Shown one piece after another: positions 37,166 through 47,913 of a stretch of 64,000 bases of DNA; position 1 is the stretch's first letter; each line of letters opens with the position of its first letter. Position numbers and translations under genes: made by a program. This DNA is from Rhizorhabdus histidinilytica (GTDB lineage Bacteria > Pseudomonadota > Alphaproteobacteria > Sphingomonadales > Sphingomonadaceae). Location: contig NZ_FUYM01000009.1 of NCBI RefSeq assembly GCF_900167915.1, positions 124,001 to 188,000 of the forward strand. The letters run 5' to 3'. Under the pieces are notes generated by a model that saw only the letters and a program-made list of their open reading frames with translations, was not told the DNA's origin and ran no database searches.

Positions 37166-38101
37166 ATGCATCCGCCCGATCAGACAAGATTTGCTCGCCC
37201 CCACGAAAGCCGGGCTGTCGCGATCCGCGCTTATGCGGCGATGGTGGTCGGCAATGTCGCGCTCGCCTTCGGGCCGTGGCTGGTCCGGCTTGCCGACGTC
37301 TCCTCGCTGTCCTCGGCCTTCTGGCGGCTCGCGCTCGCGGCGCCCTTCCTGTTCCTGCTGACCCGGCTCGCCCGCCAGCCGATCCCGCGCCTGTCGCCCG
37401 CCATGTTGGGCGTGATTGCGGTCGGCGGGCTGTGCTTCGCCGCCGATCTCGGCACCTGGCACATCGGCATCCTCCACACCAAGCTCGCCAATGCGACCCT
37501 GTTCGGCAACCTCGCCAGCTTCCTGCTCGCCGCCTATGTGCTGGTCACCACCCGCACCCTGCCCGACCGCTTCCAGTCGGCGGCGCTGGTGCTCGCCGCG
37601 CTCGGCACGATCCTGCTGCTCGGCCGCTCCTACCAGCTCGACACGCGCTACCTGACCGGCGACCTGCTCTGCATCTCGGCGGGGGTGCTCTACACCGGCT
37701 ATCTGATCGCGATGACGCGGGCGCGCGGGCTGCTCCAGCCGATGCCGGTGCTGCTGATATCGACGCTCGCCGGCATGGTGCCGCTGCTGCTGTTCGCGCT
37801 GGCCGACGGCGGGCGCGTGCTGCCCCATGACTGGACCCCGCTGCTGCTGCTCGCGATCGGCAGCCAGGTGATCGGTCAGGGCTGCATGATCTACGCGATC
37901 GGCCACCTGTCGCCGCTGATCATCGGTCTCGGCCTGCTGACCCAGCCGTTCATCGCGGCCCTGATCGGCAGCCTCCAATATGGCGAGCGGCTGGGCGCGC
38001 TCGACATCGCCGGCGGCCTCGCCATCTGCGCCGCGCTGGTGCTGGTCCGCGCGGGCGGGGCTGGTCAGGCGCGCCGCCCGGTCGTAGAACCCGCTCCATG
38101 A
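37166..38101 (+). CDS. EamA family (drug/metabolite) transporter
   Basis: About 311 residues with ten hydrophobic helices in two EamA repeats. The first repeat contains AFWRLALAAPFLFLL and TLFGNLASFLLAAYVLVTTRTLPD. The second ends with LLTQPFIAALIGSLQYGERLGALDIAGGLAI, a typical conserved Pro and Glu. Substrate unknown. The start is uncertain: ATG 37166 is preferred to an in-frame GTG at 37127, which falls within 17 bases of the divergent gene. It overlaps the COQ9 gene by 4 bases. Confidence 0.85.
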   Translation: MHPPDQTRFARPHESRAVAIRAYAAMVVGNVALAFGPWLVRLADVSSLSSAFWRLALAAPFLFLLTRLARQPIPRLSPAMLGVIAVGGLCFAADLGTWHIGILHTKLANATLFGNLASFLLAAYVLVTTRTLPDRFQSAALVLAALGTILLLGRSYQLDTRYLTGDLLCISAGVLYTGYLIAMTRARGLLQPMPVLLISTLAGMVPLLLFALADGGRVLPHDWTPLLLLAIGSQVIGQGCMIYAIGHLSPLIIGLGLLTQPFIAALIGSLQYGERLGALDIAGGLAICAALVLVRAGGAGQARRPVVEPAP

Positions 38102-38760
38102 TCGCACCGACCGACATGACCCTGGACGAGCTGCGGATGGCACTGGCCGACGCGCTACCCGCCCATGCCGCGTTCGACGGCTGGGGCGGGGTGGCGATCG
38201 CCGGCGCCGCGGCCGAACTCGACGTTCCCGCCGATCGCGCCGCGCTGTGCTTCCCGAAGGGTGCGGTCGACATGATCGACGCCTGGTTCGAGAGCATCGA
38301 CCGGGCGATGGCGGCGAAGCTCGCCGCACTCGACCTGCCGTCGATGAAGATCCGCGATCGCATCCGGGCCGCGCTGCTTGCCCGCCTCGACGAGGCCACC
38401 CGCCATCCCGACGCGCTGCGCCGCGCGCTCGCCATCCTCGCCCGTCCCATGCATGTCGCGCGCGCGGGCAAGCTCGCCTGGCGCGCAGCGGACGGCATGT
38501 GGCGCGCGATCGGCGACGCCAGCGTCGATGCCGCCTGGTACAGCAAGCGCGCCACGCTGACCGCGCTCTATGTGGCGACGATGACGGCGTGGATGGATGA
38601 CGACAGCGAAGGTTTCGCCGACACCCGCGCCTTTCTCGACCGGCGAATCGACGACGTCATGAAGATCGAGAAGCTCAAGGCGCGGCTGAAGCCCGATCCT
38701 GATCGGCATTTCAGCCCGGCCCGCTTTCTCGGCCGGCTGCGCTACCGCATCGAGGGATAG
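38098..38760 (+). CDS. COQ9 family protein
   Basis: 220 residues. It has the TetR-like N-terminal helical region (AAFDGWGGVAIAGAAAELDVPADRAALCFPKGAVDMIDAWFES) and the conserved YSKRATLTALYVATMTAWMDD helix. The family binds ubiquinone-biosynthesis lipid intermediates and supports COQ7-type hydroxylation. It is translationally coupled (ATGA) to the transporter gene. Confidence 0.9.
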   Translation: MIAPTDMTLDELRMALADALPAHAAFDGWGGVAIAGAAAELDVPADRAALCFPKGAVDMIDAWFESIDRAMAAKLAALDLPSMKIRDRIRAALLARLDEATRHPDALRRALAILARPMHVARAGKLAWRAADGMWRAIGDASVDAAWYSKRATLTALYVATMTAWMDDDSEGFADTRAFLDRRIDDVMKIEKLKARLKPDPDRHFSPARFLGRLRYRIEG

Positions 38761-38794
38761 ACGGCGCGCACCTTAGCGCTGGCTTTCGCCAGCA

Positions 38795-38813
38795 GTTATT
38801 GATAATCACTTGC
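38795..38813. promoter_or_regulatory. Fur-box-like site before feoA
   Basis: GTTATTGATAATCACTTGC matches the 19-bp E. coli Fur consensus at 14 positions, with the TGATAATCA core intact. It ends 3 bases before the feoA ATG, so it would overlap the ribosome-binding region or a leaderless transcript start. Confidence 0.6.
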
Positions 38814-38816
38814 AGC

Positions 38817-39083
38817 ATGACCGATGATGCCGCACCGACCACCCTCGACAAGCTGCCGCTGAGAAGCGGCGGCGCGATCGTCGGGATCGACTGGGACCGG
38901 CTCAGCGAGCGCGACGCCCGCCGGCTGCGCGAACTGGGCGTCGACGAAGGCGTACCGGTCGAGAAGCTGCACAAGGGGCCGTTCGGCGTCGACCCGATCG
39001 CCTGCCGGATCGGCCGCATGACGGTGGCGCTGCGCAGCGCCCAGGCCGCCGCGATCGCTGTCGGCCCTCTCAAAAGCAAATGA
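38817..39083 (+). CDS. feoA: Ferrous iron transport protein A
   Basis: An 88-residue SH3-like cytosolic protein. LRSGGAIVGIDWDRLSERDARRLRELGVDEGVPVEKL and the end RIGRMTVALRSAQAAAIAV follow the FeoA pattern. It supports FeoB function. The ATG at 38817 is preferred; an upstream TTG at 38799 lies inside the Fur-box-like site. It precedes feoB by 13 bases. Confidence 0.88.
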   Translation: MTDDAAPTTLDKLPLRSGGAIVGIDWDRLSERDARRLRELGVDEGVPVEKLHKGPFGVDPIACRIGRMTVALRSAQAAAIAVGPLKSK

Positions 39084-39096
39084 GCTGCCAGAGCCG

Positions 39097-40962
39097 ATGA
39101 ACCCCACACCATTGGTCGCGCTGGCCGGCAATCCCAATGCCGGCAAGAGCGCCCTGTTCAATGCCCTGACCGGCGCCCGCCAGAAGGTCGGCAACTATCC
39201 CGGCGTCACCGTCGAGCGCAAATCGGGGCGGATGAGCCTGGCGGACGGGCGGCCCGTCGAGCTGCTCGATCTGCCGGGTACCTACAGCCTGCAGCCGTCG
39301 AGTCCCGACGAGGCGGTGACCCACGATGTGCTGCTCGGCAAGCAGGAGGGCGAGCGGCTGCCGTCGGCGCTGCTGGTCGTGATCGACGCGACCAACCTCG
39401 ACAACCATCTGCGCTTCGCGCTGCAGCTCATTGCGCTGGGCCTGCCGACCGTCGTGGCGCTCAACATGGTCGACATGGCCGAGCGCGACGGCCTGACGAT
39501 CGATGCCGCCAAGCTGTCGGCCGAGCTGGGTGTGCCGGTCATCCCGACCGTTGCGGTGCGTCGTCGGGGGATCGAGGAGCTCAAGACCGCGATCGGCATG
39601 TTGTCGGCCAGCGGCGGCGCGGTCCGCGTCGATGCCGACCATCCGGCGCTGCACGAGGACATCGTCGAACTGCAGCGGCGCGCCCGCGCGATCGCCGTCA
39701 CCGCGACCACCGAGGAGAATTTCAAGCGCCGCTGGACGCATCGCGCCGACGCGGTCGCCCTGCATCCGATACTCGGCCCGATCCTGCTCGCCACCATATT
39801 GTTCGTGATGTTCCAGGCGGTGTTCGCCTGGTCCGCCGCGCCGGTCGACATGATCGACGGCGCCTTCATCGACCTCCAGGACGCGGTGACGGCGGCGATG
39901 CCCGACGGCTTCCTGAGGTCGCTGATCGTCGAGGGGCTGATCGCCGGTGTCGGCGCGGTGATCGTCTTCCTGCCGCAGATCCTGATCCTGTTCCTGTTCA
40001 TCCTGCTGCTCGAGGCGTCGGGCTACATGGTTCGGGCGGCCTTCATCATGGACCATCTGATGGCGCGGGTCGGGCTGTCGGGGCGTGCCTTCATTCCGCT
40101 GCTCTCCTCCTTCGCCTGCGCCATCCCCGGCATCATGGCGACCCGCACGATCGACGATCCCAAGGACCGGCTGACGACGATCCTGATCGCGCCGCTGATG
40201 ACCTGCTCGGCACGGCTGCCGGTCTATGCGGTGATCATCGGCGCGTTCATCCCGGCACGCGACGTGGGGCCGGGAATCGGCCTCCAGGGCCTGGTCCTGT
40301 TCGGGCTCTACATCGCCGGGATCGCGGGTGCGATGCTCGCTGCCTACGTCCTGCGCCGGACAGTCACCAAGGGGCCGCCGCCGGGTTTCATGATGGAGAT
40401 GCCGCGCTACCAGATGCCGATCCTGCGCGACATCGCCCTGGGGCTGTGGCAGCGCGCGCTGATCTTCCTCAAACGGGCCGGCACGATCATCGCCTTCACC
40501 ACGGTGGTGCTGTGGCTGCTCGTCTCCTTCCCCAAGCCGCCCGCCGACTATGATCTGCCGTCGATCGACTATTCGGTCGCCGGCCGGATCGCGAACGGGC
40601 TCGAACCGGTGTTCCGCCCGATCGGCTTCAACCGCGACATGGCGCTGGCGCTGATCCCGGCGATGGCGGCGCGCGAGGTCGCGGTGTCGGCGCTCGCCAC
40701 CGTCTATGCGGTCGACGCCGCCGACGAGACCGTGCAGGAGAAGTCGCTGGTCGAGCGGCTGCGCGGTCGCTGGTCGCTGCCGACCGCGCTCGCCTTCCTC
40801 GCCTGGTTCGTATTCGCGCCGCAGTGCATATCGACGATCGCCGTGGTCCGGCGGGAGACCAATGGGTGGAAATGGACGGGCTTCATGCTCGCCTATCTCT
40901 TCACCCTCGCCTATGTCGCGGCGGGCGCCACCTATTGGACGGCCGTCGCCCTCGGGCTTTGA
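39097..40962 (+). CDS. feoB: Ferrous iron transport GTPase/permease
   Basis: 621 residues. The N-terminal G-domain has GNPNAGKSALFNALTG (G1), DLPGTYSL (G3) and NMVD (G4). After the helical GDI-like domain come two Gate regions, with the conserved Cys in PLMTCSARLPVYAVI, and a C-terminal helix bundle. It takes Fe(II) across the inner membrane. It is shorter than the approximately 770-residue E. coli protein, which is common in alphaproteobacteria. feoC is absent. Confidence 0.96.
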   Translation: MNPTPLVALAGNPNAGKSALFNALTGARQKVGNYPGVTVERKSGRMSLADGRPVELLDLPGTYSLQPSSPDEAVTHDVLLGKQEGERLPSALLVVIDATNLDNHLRFALQLIALGLPTVVALNMVDMAERDGLTIDAAKLSAELGVPVIPTVAVRRRGIEELKTAIGMLSASGGAVRVDADHPALHEDIVELQRRARAIAVTATTEENFKRRWTHRADAVALHPILGPILLATILFVMFQAVFAWSAAPVDMIDGAFIDLQDAVTAAMPDGFLRSLIVEGLIAGVGAVIVFLPQILILFLFILLLEASGYMVRAAFIMDHLMARVGLSGRAFIPLLSSFACAIPGIMATRTIDDPKDRLTTILIAPLMTCSARLPVYAVIIGAFIPARDVGPGIGLQGLVLFGLYIAGIAGAMLAAYVLRRTVTKGPPPGFMMEMPRYQMPILRDIALGLWQRALIFLKRAGTIIAFTTVVLWLLVSFPKPPADYDLPSIDYSVAGRIANGLEPVFRPIGFNRDMALALIPAMAAREVAVSALATVYAVDAADETVQEKSLVERLRGRWSLPTALAFLAWFVFAPQCISTIAVVRRETNGWKWTGFMLAYLFTLAYVAAGATYWTAVALGL

Positions 40963-41088
40963 GGCGACGATCGTCGGGGGCCTTGCACGCCCCCCTTGCC
41001 CGCGCTACCCGACATGTCTTGCCGACAGTCGTTGGAAGCCGTCCCGGGGGCGGTTCCGGCTGTCGATCGAACCCTTAAGGAGAATGCC

Positions 41089-41667
41089 GTGGCAGGCAGC
41101 GTGAACAAGGTCATCCTGGTCGGCAATCTGGGTCGCGACCCCGAGTCGCGGAGCTTCCAGAACGGCGGCAAGGTGGTGAACCTGCGCGTCGCCACCTCGG
41201 AGCAGTGGAAGGATCGCAACACCGGCGAGCGCCGCGACAAGACGGAGTGGCATTCGGTCGCGATCTTCAACGAAGCGCTCGCCAATGTCGCCGAGCGCTA
41301 TTTGCGCAAGGGCAGCAAGGTCTATCTCGAAGGCCAGCTCCAGACCCGCAAATGGACCGACCAGCAGGGCCAGGAGCGCTATTCGACCGAGGTCGTGCTC
41401 CAGGGCTTCAACGCCGTGATGGTGCTGCTCGACCGCCCCGAAGGCGGCGGCGGCAATTTCGGCGGTGGCGGCGGCGCGACGGGCAGCGGCATGGGCTCGG
41501 GCGGCGCCTGGGGCGACGACGACGGCTATGGCAGCGGTGCCGGCTTCGGCGGCGGTAGCGGCGGCGGCAATTTCGGCGGCGGTAGCCGGGGCGGGAGCAG
41601 CGGCGGCGGCGCGCGCAAGTCCGACCCGTTCGATGCCGGCGATCTCGACGACGACGTGCCTTTCTAA
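41089..41667 (+). CDS. ssb: Single-stranded DNA-binding protein
   Basis: 192 residues from a GTG with AAGGAG 6 bases upstream. An OB fold at 1-115 ([29 protein letters not shown]) is followed by a Gly-rich linker and the acidic interaction tip DLDDDVPF. It coats ssDNA in replication and repair and recruits partner proteins through the tip. uvrA is not adjacent here. Confidence 0.97.
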   Translation: MAGSVNKVILVGNLGRDPESRSFQNGGKVVNLRVATSEQWKDRNTGERRDKTEWHSVAIFNEALANVAERYLRKGSKVYLEGQLQTRKWTDQQGQERYSTEVVLQGFNAVMVLLDRPEGGGGNFGGGGGATGSGMGSGGAWGDDDGYGSGAGFGGGSGGGNFGGGSRGGSSGGGARKSDPFDAGDLDDDVPF

Positions 41668-41805
41668 CGGTCGCTTCGGCCGGGACCTTCCCCGAATCAG
41701 GACGAACCGCCCCGGATCAGGGGTCCGGCGTCGTTCAGGCGGTTGATCGAATGTGACGGGGGCGTATTTTCCCGCGATGAACAAACTTGCGCGCTGAACG
41801 ATGAG

Positions 41806-43347
41806 ATGAAACTCCTCGCGCCGGTCCTTCGGTCCCCTCCCTTTCCGGGCACGCCGTCCGACACCGCAGCGGTGAGCCGCGCCGTGCCGCCCGCGGCGCC
41901 GCGCAGCGAGCTGTCGACGGCGGAGATCGAGCGCGCCCGGCAGCTGGTCGAACGGATCGTCGCGGAACGGATCGGAGGCGACTTCTGGAGCCCCGGCGCC
42001 GGCAATAGCTGGGCGAGGATCGCCACCGGATCGCCGGTCGCCGCACGGGGTGACGACGAGATCGGGCTGCTCGCCTGGATGGCAGGGGCGGAGATCGACT
42101 GGCTGAGCGACGGCCGCTTCGCCGACATCGCCCGCGACGGCGCTCCCGATCCGCTCGAACGCGCGATCACGAGCTGGCTGATCGACGCCGTCGAATATCG
42201 CGATCCCTATTCGGGCCGGCCAGTATCGATCGAAGCGGCGGTGGAGCAGCTCGCCTTCTGGCGCCAGACGATCGACCATAACCGCGGCATCGCCGTCGCC
42301 GCCGGCATCGCCGGATGGAAGCGGCGCGAGGTGGAGGCGATGCTGTGGCCGGGCGAGCCGCTGCATTTCGCCCGCTCGGCCGACGACGCCGTCCGCGCCG
42401 CCCGCACCGCCGCCGGCATGATCGCGGTGTGGCCGTCCAAGGCGCCGCGCGGACTCGACGCCGAGGCCGCCGCCCACGGCATCCCCCTTCACCCGGTCGA
42501 GGACGGCTTCCTGCGCTCGACCGGCCTCGGCAGCGATTGCCATCCGCCCCATTCGATCATCCTCGACCGCGAGGGGCTCCACCTCGACCCAAGCCGTCCT
42601 TCCGAGCTGGAGCGGCTGATCGCCACTCCGATCGACAATCCCGTGCTGATCGCCCGCGCCGAGCGGCTGATGCGCGACCTGGTCGAAAAGGGGATCAGCA
42701 AATATGCCAGCGGCGGTCGCCCCTATGAGCGGCCGGTCAAGGGCCGCCGGCTGGTGCTCGTGACCGGCCAGGTCGAGGATGACCTGTCCGTCCGCCTCGG
42801 CGCGGCGGGGGTCGAAGGCAATCTCGACCTGATCCGGCGCGCCCGCGCCGCCGAGCCCGACGCCTTCCTGATCTTCAAGCCGCATCCCGATGTCGACGCC
42901 GGCCACCGGCGCGGCGCCGTCCCCGACGCGGAGGCGCTCGCCCATGTCGACCTGGTGCTGCGCGACGTGCCGATGGCGTCGCTGCTCGACAGCGTCGACG
43001 CGATCCACGTGCTCACCTCCCTATCGGGGTTCGAGGCGCTGATCCGCGGCTGCGAGGTTGTTACGCATGGGCAACCCTTCTATGCAGGTTGGGGATTGAC
43101 GCGGGACATGGCTCCGCCCATTGAACGCCGACGGGGCCGCAACATAACGAAAGCGCAGCTTGTGGCGGCAACATTGATCCTGTACCCGCGCTATCTCGAT
43201 CCGGTTACCAAGCTCCCCTGCCCTCCCGAAATACTGGTCGAGCGGCTGGCGGCCCAACCCGTTCCCCAGGAAACCATCCTGACCCGGCTGCGGCGGCTGC
43301 AGGGCCGGCTGCGGCGTGGCCTGGCCGCCGCGGGAGGCCGGGCATGA
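41806..43347 (+). CDS. kpsC: KpsC-like capsule/Kdo-transferase family protein
   Basis: 513 residues. EDGFLRSTGLGSDCHPPHSIILDREG, VLVTGQVEDDLSVRLG, FLIFKPHPDVDAG and LTSLSGFEALIRGCEV...HGQPFYAGWGLT are signature segments of KpsC. KpsC adds beta-Kdo to a lipid anchor for capsule export. E. coli KpsC is about 670 residues with two transferase modules; here one appears complete and the N-terminal part is short and unlike the family. Start at ATG 41806 (the upstream in-frame extension is not protein-like). It overlaps the KpsS gene by 4 bases. Confidence 0.85.
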   Translation: MKLLAPVLRSPPFPGTPSDTAAVSRAVPPAAPRSELSTAEIERARQLVERIVAERIGGDFWSPGAGNSWARIATGSPVAARGDDEIGLLAWMAGAEIDWLSDGRFADIARDGAPDPLERAITSWLIDAVEYRDPYSGRPVSIEAAVEQLAFWRQTIDHNRGIAVAAGIAGWKRREVEAMLWPGEPLHFARSADDAVRAARTAAGMIAVWPSKAPRGLDAEAAAHGIPLHPVEDGFLRSTGLGSDCHPPHSIILDREGLHLDPSRPSELERLIATPIDNPVLIARAERLMRDLVEKGISKYASGGRPYERPVKGRRLVLVTGQVEDDLSVRLGAAGVEGNLDLIRRARAAEPDAFLIFKPHPDVDAGHRRGAVPDAEALAHVDLVLRDVPMASLLDSVDAIHVLTSLSGFEALIRGCEVVTHGQPFYAGWGLTRDMAPPIERRRGRNITKAQLVAATLILYPRYLDPVTKLPCPPEILVERLAAQPVPQETILTRLRRLQGRLRRGLAAAGGRA

Positions 43348-44606
43348 AGCTGCACGACGTCGCCAAGCAGCGCTTCCTGTTCCTGCAGGGCCCGCCCGGC
43401 CCCTTCTTCGACCGGCTCGGCGCGGCGCTGCGCGCGCTCGGCCATGCGGTCCACCGCATCAACCTCAACGCCGGCGACGTCGCCTCCTGGACCGGGCCCG
43501 CGATCGACTATCGCGGCACCGCCGAACGCTGGCCGAGCTTCGTCGACGATTATCTGGTCCAGCATGCGATCACCGACGTGATCCTGTTCGGCGACTGCCG
43601 TCCGCTCCACAACGCCGCCCGCGGCATGGCGCGGCTGCGCGGTGTCCGGGTCCATGTCTTCGAGGAAGGCTATATCCGCCCCGACTGGGCGACGCTGGAG
43701 CTCGACGGCGTCAACGGCCACAGCTCGCTGCCGCGCGATCCCAAATGGTATCTCGACGCGGCGCGCACCCTGCCGCCGCTCGCCAAGCTGCCGACCGTAC
43801 CGTCGCGCTTCCGCCGACGCGCGCAGGAGGCGACGAGCTATTATGCGCGGACCTCGATGGGCCGCTGGCGCTTCCCGCACTACAAGTCGCACCGCGACCG
43901 CTCCGCCCCGGCCGAGGCGCTCGGCTGGCTCAAGCAGTTCGCCTTGCGCAGCGTCCATGAGGAGCAGGCCGAGACTGCGCTCGCGAAGCTCGAGGGCAAG
44001 CGTTATTTCGCGCTGCCGCTGCAGCTGTCCTCGGACCACCAAATCCGCGTCCATTCGCTGTTCGGCACGATGCAGGCCGGTGCCTCCTACGTGATCGAGA
44101 GCTTCGCCCGCTCGGCGCCCGACGACACCTATCTGCTGGTCAAGGAACATCCGCTCGACAGCAGCCTGTTCAGCTGGCGCCGCTTCATCCGGCGCGAGGC
44201 ACGGCGGCTCAATGTCGAGGACCGGGTGATCTTCGCCAAGGGCGGCAAGATCGACGACATCGTGGAGAATTCGCTGGGCGTCGTCACCGTCAACAGCACC
44301 ACCGGCACGCTGGCGCTGGCCTGCGGCATCCCCGTGATCGCGTTGGGCCAGGCGGTCTACAACATCCCCGGCATCACTTTCGAAGGCCCGCTCGACGCCT
44401 TCTGGAGCAACCCGACCCCTCCCGATCCGCGCATCTGGGATGCCTTCTCGCGCGTGCTCCAGGCCCGCTGCCTCGTCTATGGCGGCTTCGCCAGCGACGA
44501 AGGGATCGAGATGCTGGTCGAAGGATCGATCGCCCGCCTGGTCGAGGCATCGAAGATCATCGACCTGAACCGCTATCTGGAAGGCGCGGCGCAGGCGGCG
44601 GAGTAG
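43344..44606 (+). CDS. kpsS: KpsS-like capsule Kdo-transferase family protein
   Basis: 420 residues, ATG overlapping the preceding stop by 4 bases. FLFLQGPPGPFFDRLGAALRALGH opens the protein, with HVFEEGYIRPDWATLE and VVTVNSTTGTLALACGIPVIALG further on, all KpsS-type. With KpsC it builds the poly-Kdo linker on phosphatidylglycerol for exported polysaccharide. No kpsMT, kpsDE or polymerase genes lie beside the pair. Confidence 0.87.
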   Translation: MKLHDVAKQRFLFLQGPPGPFFDRLGAALRALGHAVHRINLNAGDVASWTGPAIDYRGTAERWPSFVDDYLVQHAITDVILFGDCRPLHNAARGMARLRGVRVHVFEEGYIRPDWATLELDGVNGHSSLPRDPKWYLDAARTLPPLAKLPTVPSRFRRRAQEATSYYARTSMGRWRFPHYKSHRDRSAPAEALGWLKQFALRSVHEEQAETALAKLEGKRYFALPLQLSSDHQIRVHSLFGTMQAGASYVIESFARSAPDDTYLLVKEHPLDSSLFSWRRFIRREARRLNVEDRVIFAKGGKIDDIVENSLGVVTVNSTTGTLALACGIPVIALGQAVYNIPGITFEGPLDAFWSNPTPPDPRIWDAFSRVLQARCLVYGGFASDEGIEMLVEGSIARLVEASKIIDLNRYLEGAAQAAE

Positions 44607-44620
44607 GCCTCCAGTAATCC

Positions 44621-44645
44621 GTCATGCCGGCCTCCGCCGGCATGG
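44621..44645. repeat. Single hairpin repeat
   Basis: CATGCCGG-CCTCCG-CCGGCATG, preceded by GT, between the convergent KpsS-like and GNAT genes. It belongs to the same loosely conserved GTCAT hairpin family. Boundaries are accurate to within a base or two. Confidence 0.65.
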
Positions 44646-44655
44646 CGGCCAAGCG

Positions 44656-45186
44656 TCAGCGATCCTTCCGCAGGATATACTCCTCGTCGTACCAGCTGCC
44701 GACCTTGAAGCGGTAGTCGCCGACCTTCTCGAAGCCGCGCGCGGCATAGACGGCCTGCGCCTTGTCGTTGCCCGACCAGACGCCGAGCCATACGGGCCCC
44801 GGTCGCGCCTCCGCGAGATGGCCGAGCGCGGCGTCGAGCAGCGCCTTGCCGAGCTTCATCCCCTGCGCCTCGCGCAGCACATAGAGCTGGTAAAGCTCGC
44901 CCTGCTCCTCGCCGGCTTCGGGGTGCGGCAGCTTGCACGGACCGACCTGCGCATAGCCGAGCAGCCGGTCGCCGCTATCGGCCACCCAGGTCCGCCTGGC
45001 TGGATCGGCCAGTTCCGCCGCCACTGCCAGCGCCGAATAGGAGGCCGTTTCGAAGACCTCGCGGTCGGCGGGGGGATAGGGAATGGCGAAGCCCTCCTCC
45101 AGGAAGGTCTCGCGGAAGGTGCGGAGCTTGAGCGCGGCCAGCGCGGCGGCGTCCTCGGGCCGGGCGATGCGGATCGTTGCGGTCAT
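44656..45186 (-). CDS. GNAT family acetyltransferase
   Basis: 176 residues. It starts MTATIRIARPEDAAALAALKLRTF. The acetyl-CoA-binding region is ELYQLYVLREAQGMKLGKALLDAA, with the later AQAVYAARGFEKVGDYRFKVG motif typical of RimI/YncA-like members. Target unknown. A longer frame upstream is unrelated. Confidence 0.87.
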   Translation of the reverse strand: MTATIRIARPEDAAALAALKLRTFRETFLEEGFAIPYPPADREVFETASYSALAVAAELADPARRTWVADSGDRLLGYAQVGPCKLPHPEAGEEQGELYQLYVLREAQGMKLGKALLDAALGHLAEARPGPVWLGVWSGNDKAQAVYAARGFEKVGDYRFKVGSWYDEEYILRKDR

Positions 45187-45238
45187 CCCGCCTGACTGGA
45201 GGCGACGGGGGGCCGAGGTCAAGCCTGTCGCGGGCAAA

Positions 45239-45273
45239 AGAAAAGGGGCGCGGAAGCATGTCTTCCGCGCCCC
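45239..45273 (-). terminator. rpsA terminator
   Basis: A 12-bp perfect stem GGGGCGCGGAAG/CTTCCGCGCCCC, followed on the minus strand by TTTTCTTTT. It sits 23 bases past the rpsA stop. Confidence 0.92.
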
Positions 45274-45295
45274 GATCCTTTCCGGTGGAACAGGC

Positions 45296-47005
<1,710 letters not shown>

Positions 47006-47286
47006 AGACGAATGTCTTCCTGTTTCGATTTATTCCGGCCATCCGGTTGTCTCCGGAGGTCTAAAAGCCTGATCGGGATCAGGCTTTCATCGGGATTTGC
47101 GATCGTGATTCACGAGCCGAGCTCATTCTCGGCTCGATCAAGATCGTGGGCCAGAACCGCCCCGGAAGCCCCATGCCTCCGCGGCATCCGCCGCACGATT
47201 CCGATCGCGAAGCCCCGAAAGCATAAAAGGCACGGCAAAGGATCGGCTGTTGCCGACCCCCTGTCGCGCCTGCTGGCGATCGCCTT
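47006..47286 (-). promoter_or_regulatory. rpsA leader with two strong dyads
   Basis: 281 bases without a gene. On either strand, AAAGCCTGATC-GG-GATCAGGCTTT (47064-47087) is a perfect 24-bp dyad 59 bases before the rpsA start. GAGCCGAG-CTCATT-CTCGGCTC (47114-47135) is a second hairpin. A leader where S1 binds its own mRNA, or a promoter operator, would look like this. No ORF was noticed. Confidence 0.5.
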
Positions 47287-47913
47287 CTAGCGGTCTGCCG
47301 TCCGGGCCTCCACGAGCGAAATCGCCCGTTGGACGGCCGCGTCTATACCGAGATCGCTGGTATCGAGCAAGTCGGCATCGTCGGCCTGCCGCAGCGGTGC
47401 GGTGGACCGTCCGGCATCGCGTTGGTCGCGGGCGATGATGTCGGCCATCACCGCTTCGAACGGCACGTCCGCGCCCATCCGCTCCAGTTCGTGGAAGCGG
47501 CGCTCGGCACGCACCCGGCTGCTGGCGGTGACGAACAGCTTGGCGTCGGCCTGCGGCGCGATCACCGTGCCGATGTCGCGCCCGTCGAGCACGGCGCCAC
47601 CCGGCTGGCCGGCGAAGGCGCGCTGCCGGTCGAGCAGCGCCGCGCGCACCGGCGGATGGACCGAGACGAGCGAAGCCGCCCGTCCCGCCGATTCGGTCTT
47701 GAGCGCCGGATCGCCGAGCAGCGCGGGATCGAAGTCGCAGCCGGCGAGCGCATCGGCCGGATCGGCGGGATCGCCGCCCGCACGCTCCACCGACACGCCG
47801 ACCGCGCGATAAAGCAGCCCGGTGTCGAGATGCGGCAACCCGTAGTGGCGCGCGAGCGCCCTGGCGATCGTGCCCTTGCCCGATGCCGCCGGCCCGTCGA
47901 CCGCGATGATCAT
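47287..47913 (-). CDS. cmk: Cytidylate kinase
   Basis: 208 residues. [25 protein letters not shown] is the P-loop, [10 protein letters not shown] the nucleoside-monophosphate site, and [23 protein letters not shown] the lid/core. It phosphorylates CMP and dCMP. Its ATG overlaps the aroA stop by 4 bases. Confidence 0.97.
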   Translation of the reverse strand: MIIAVDGPAASGKGTIARALARHYGLPHLDTGLLYRAVGVSVERAGGDPADPADALAGCDFDPALLGDPALKTESAGRAASLVSVHPPVRAALLDRQRAFAGQPGGAVLDGRDIGTVIAPQADAKLFVTASSRVRAERRFHELERMGADVPFEAVMADIIARDQRDAGRSTAPLRQADDADLLDTSDLGIDAAVQRAISLVEARTADR

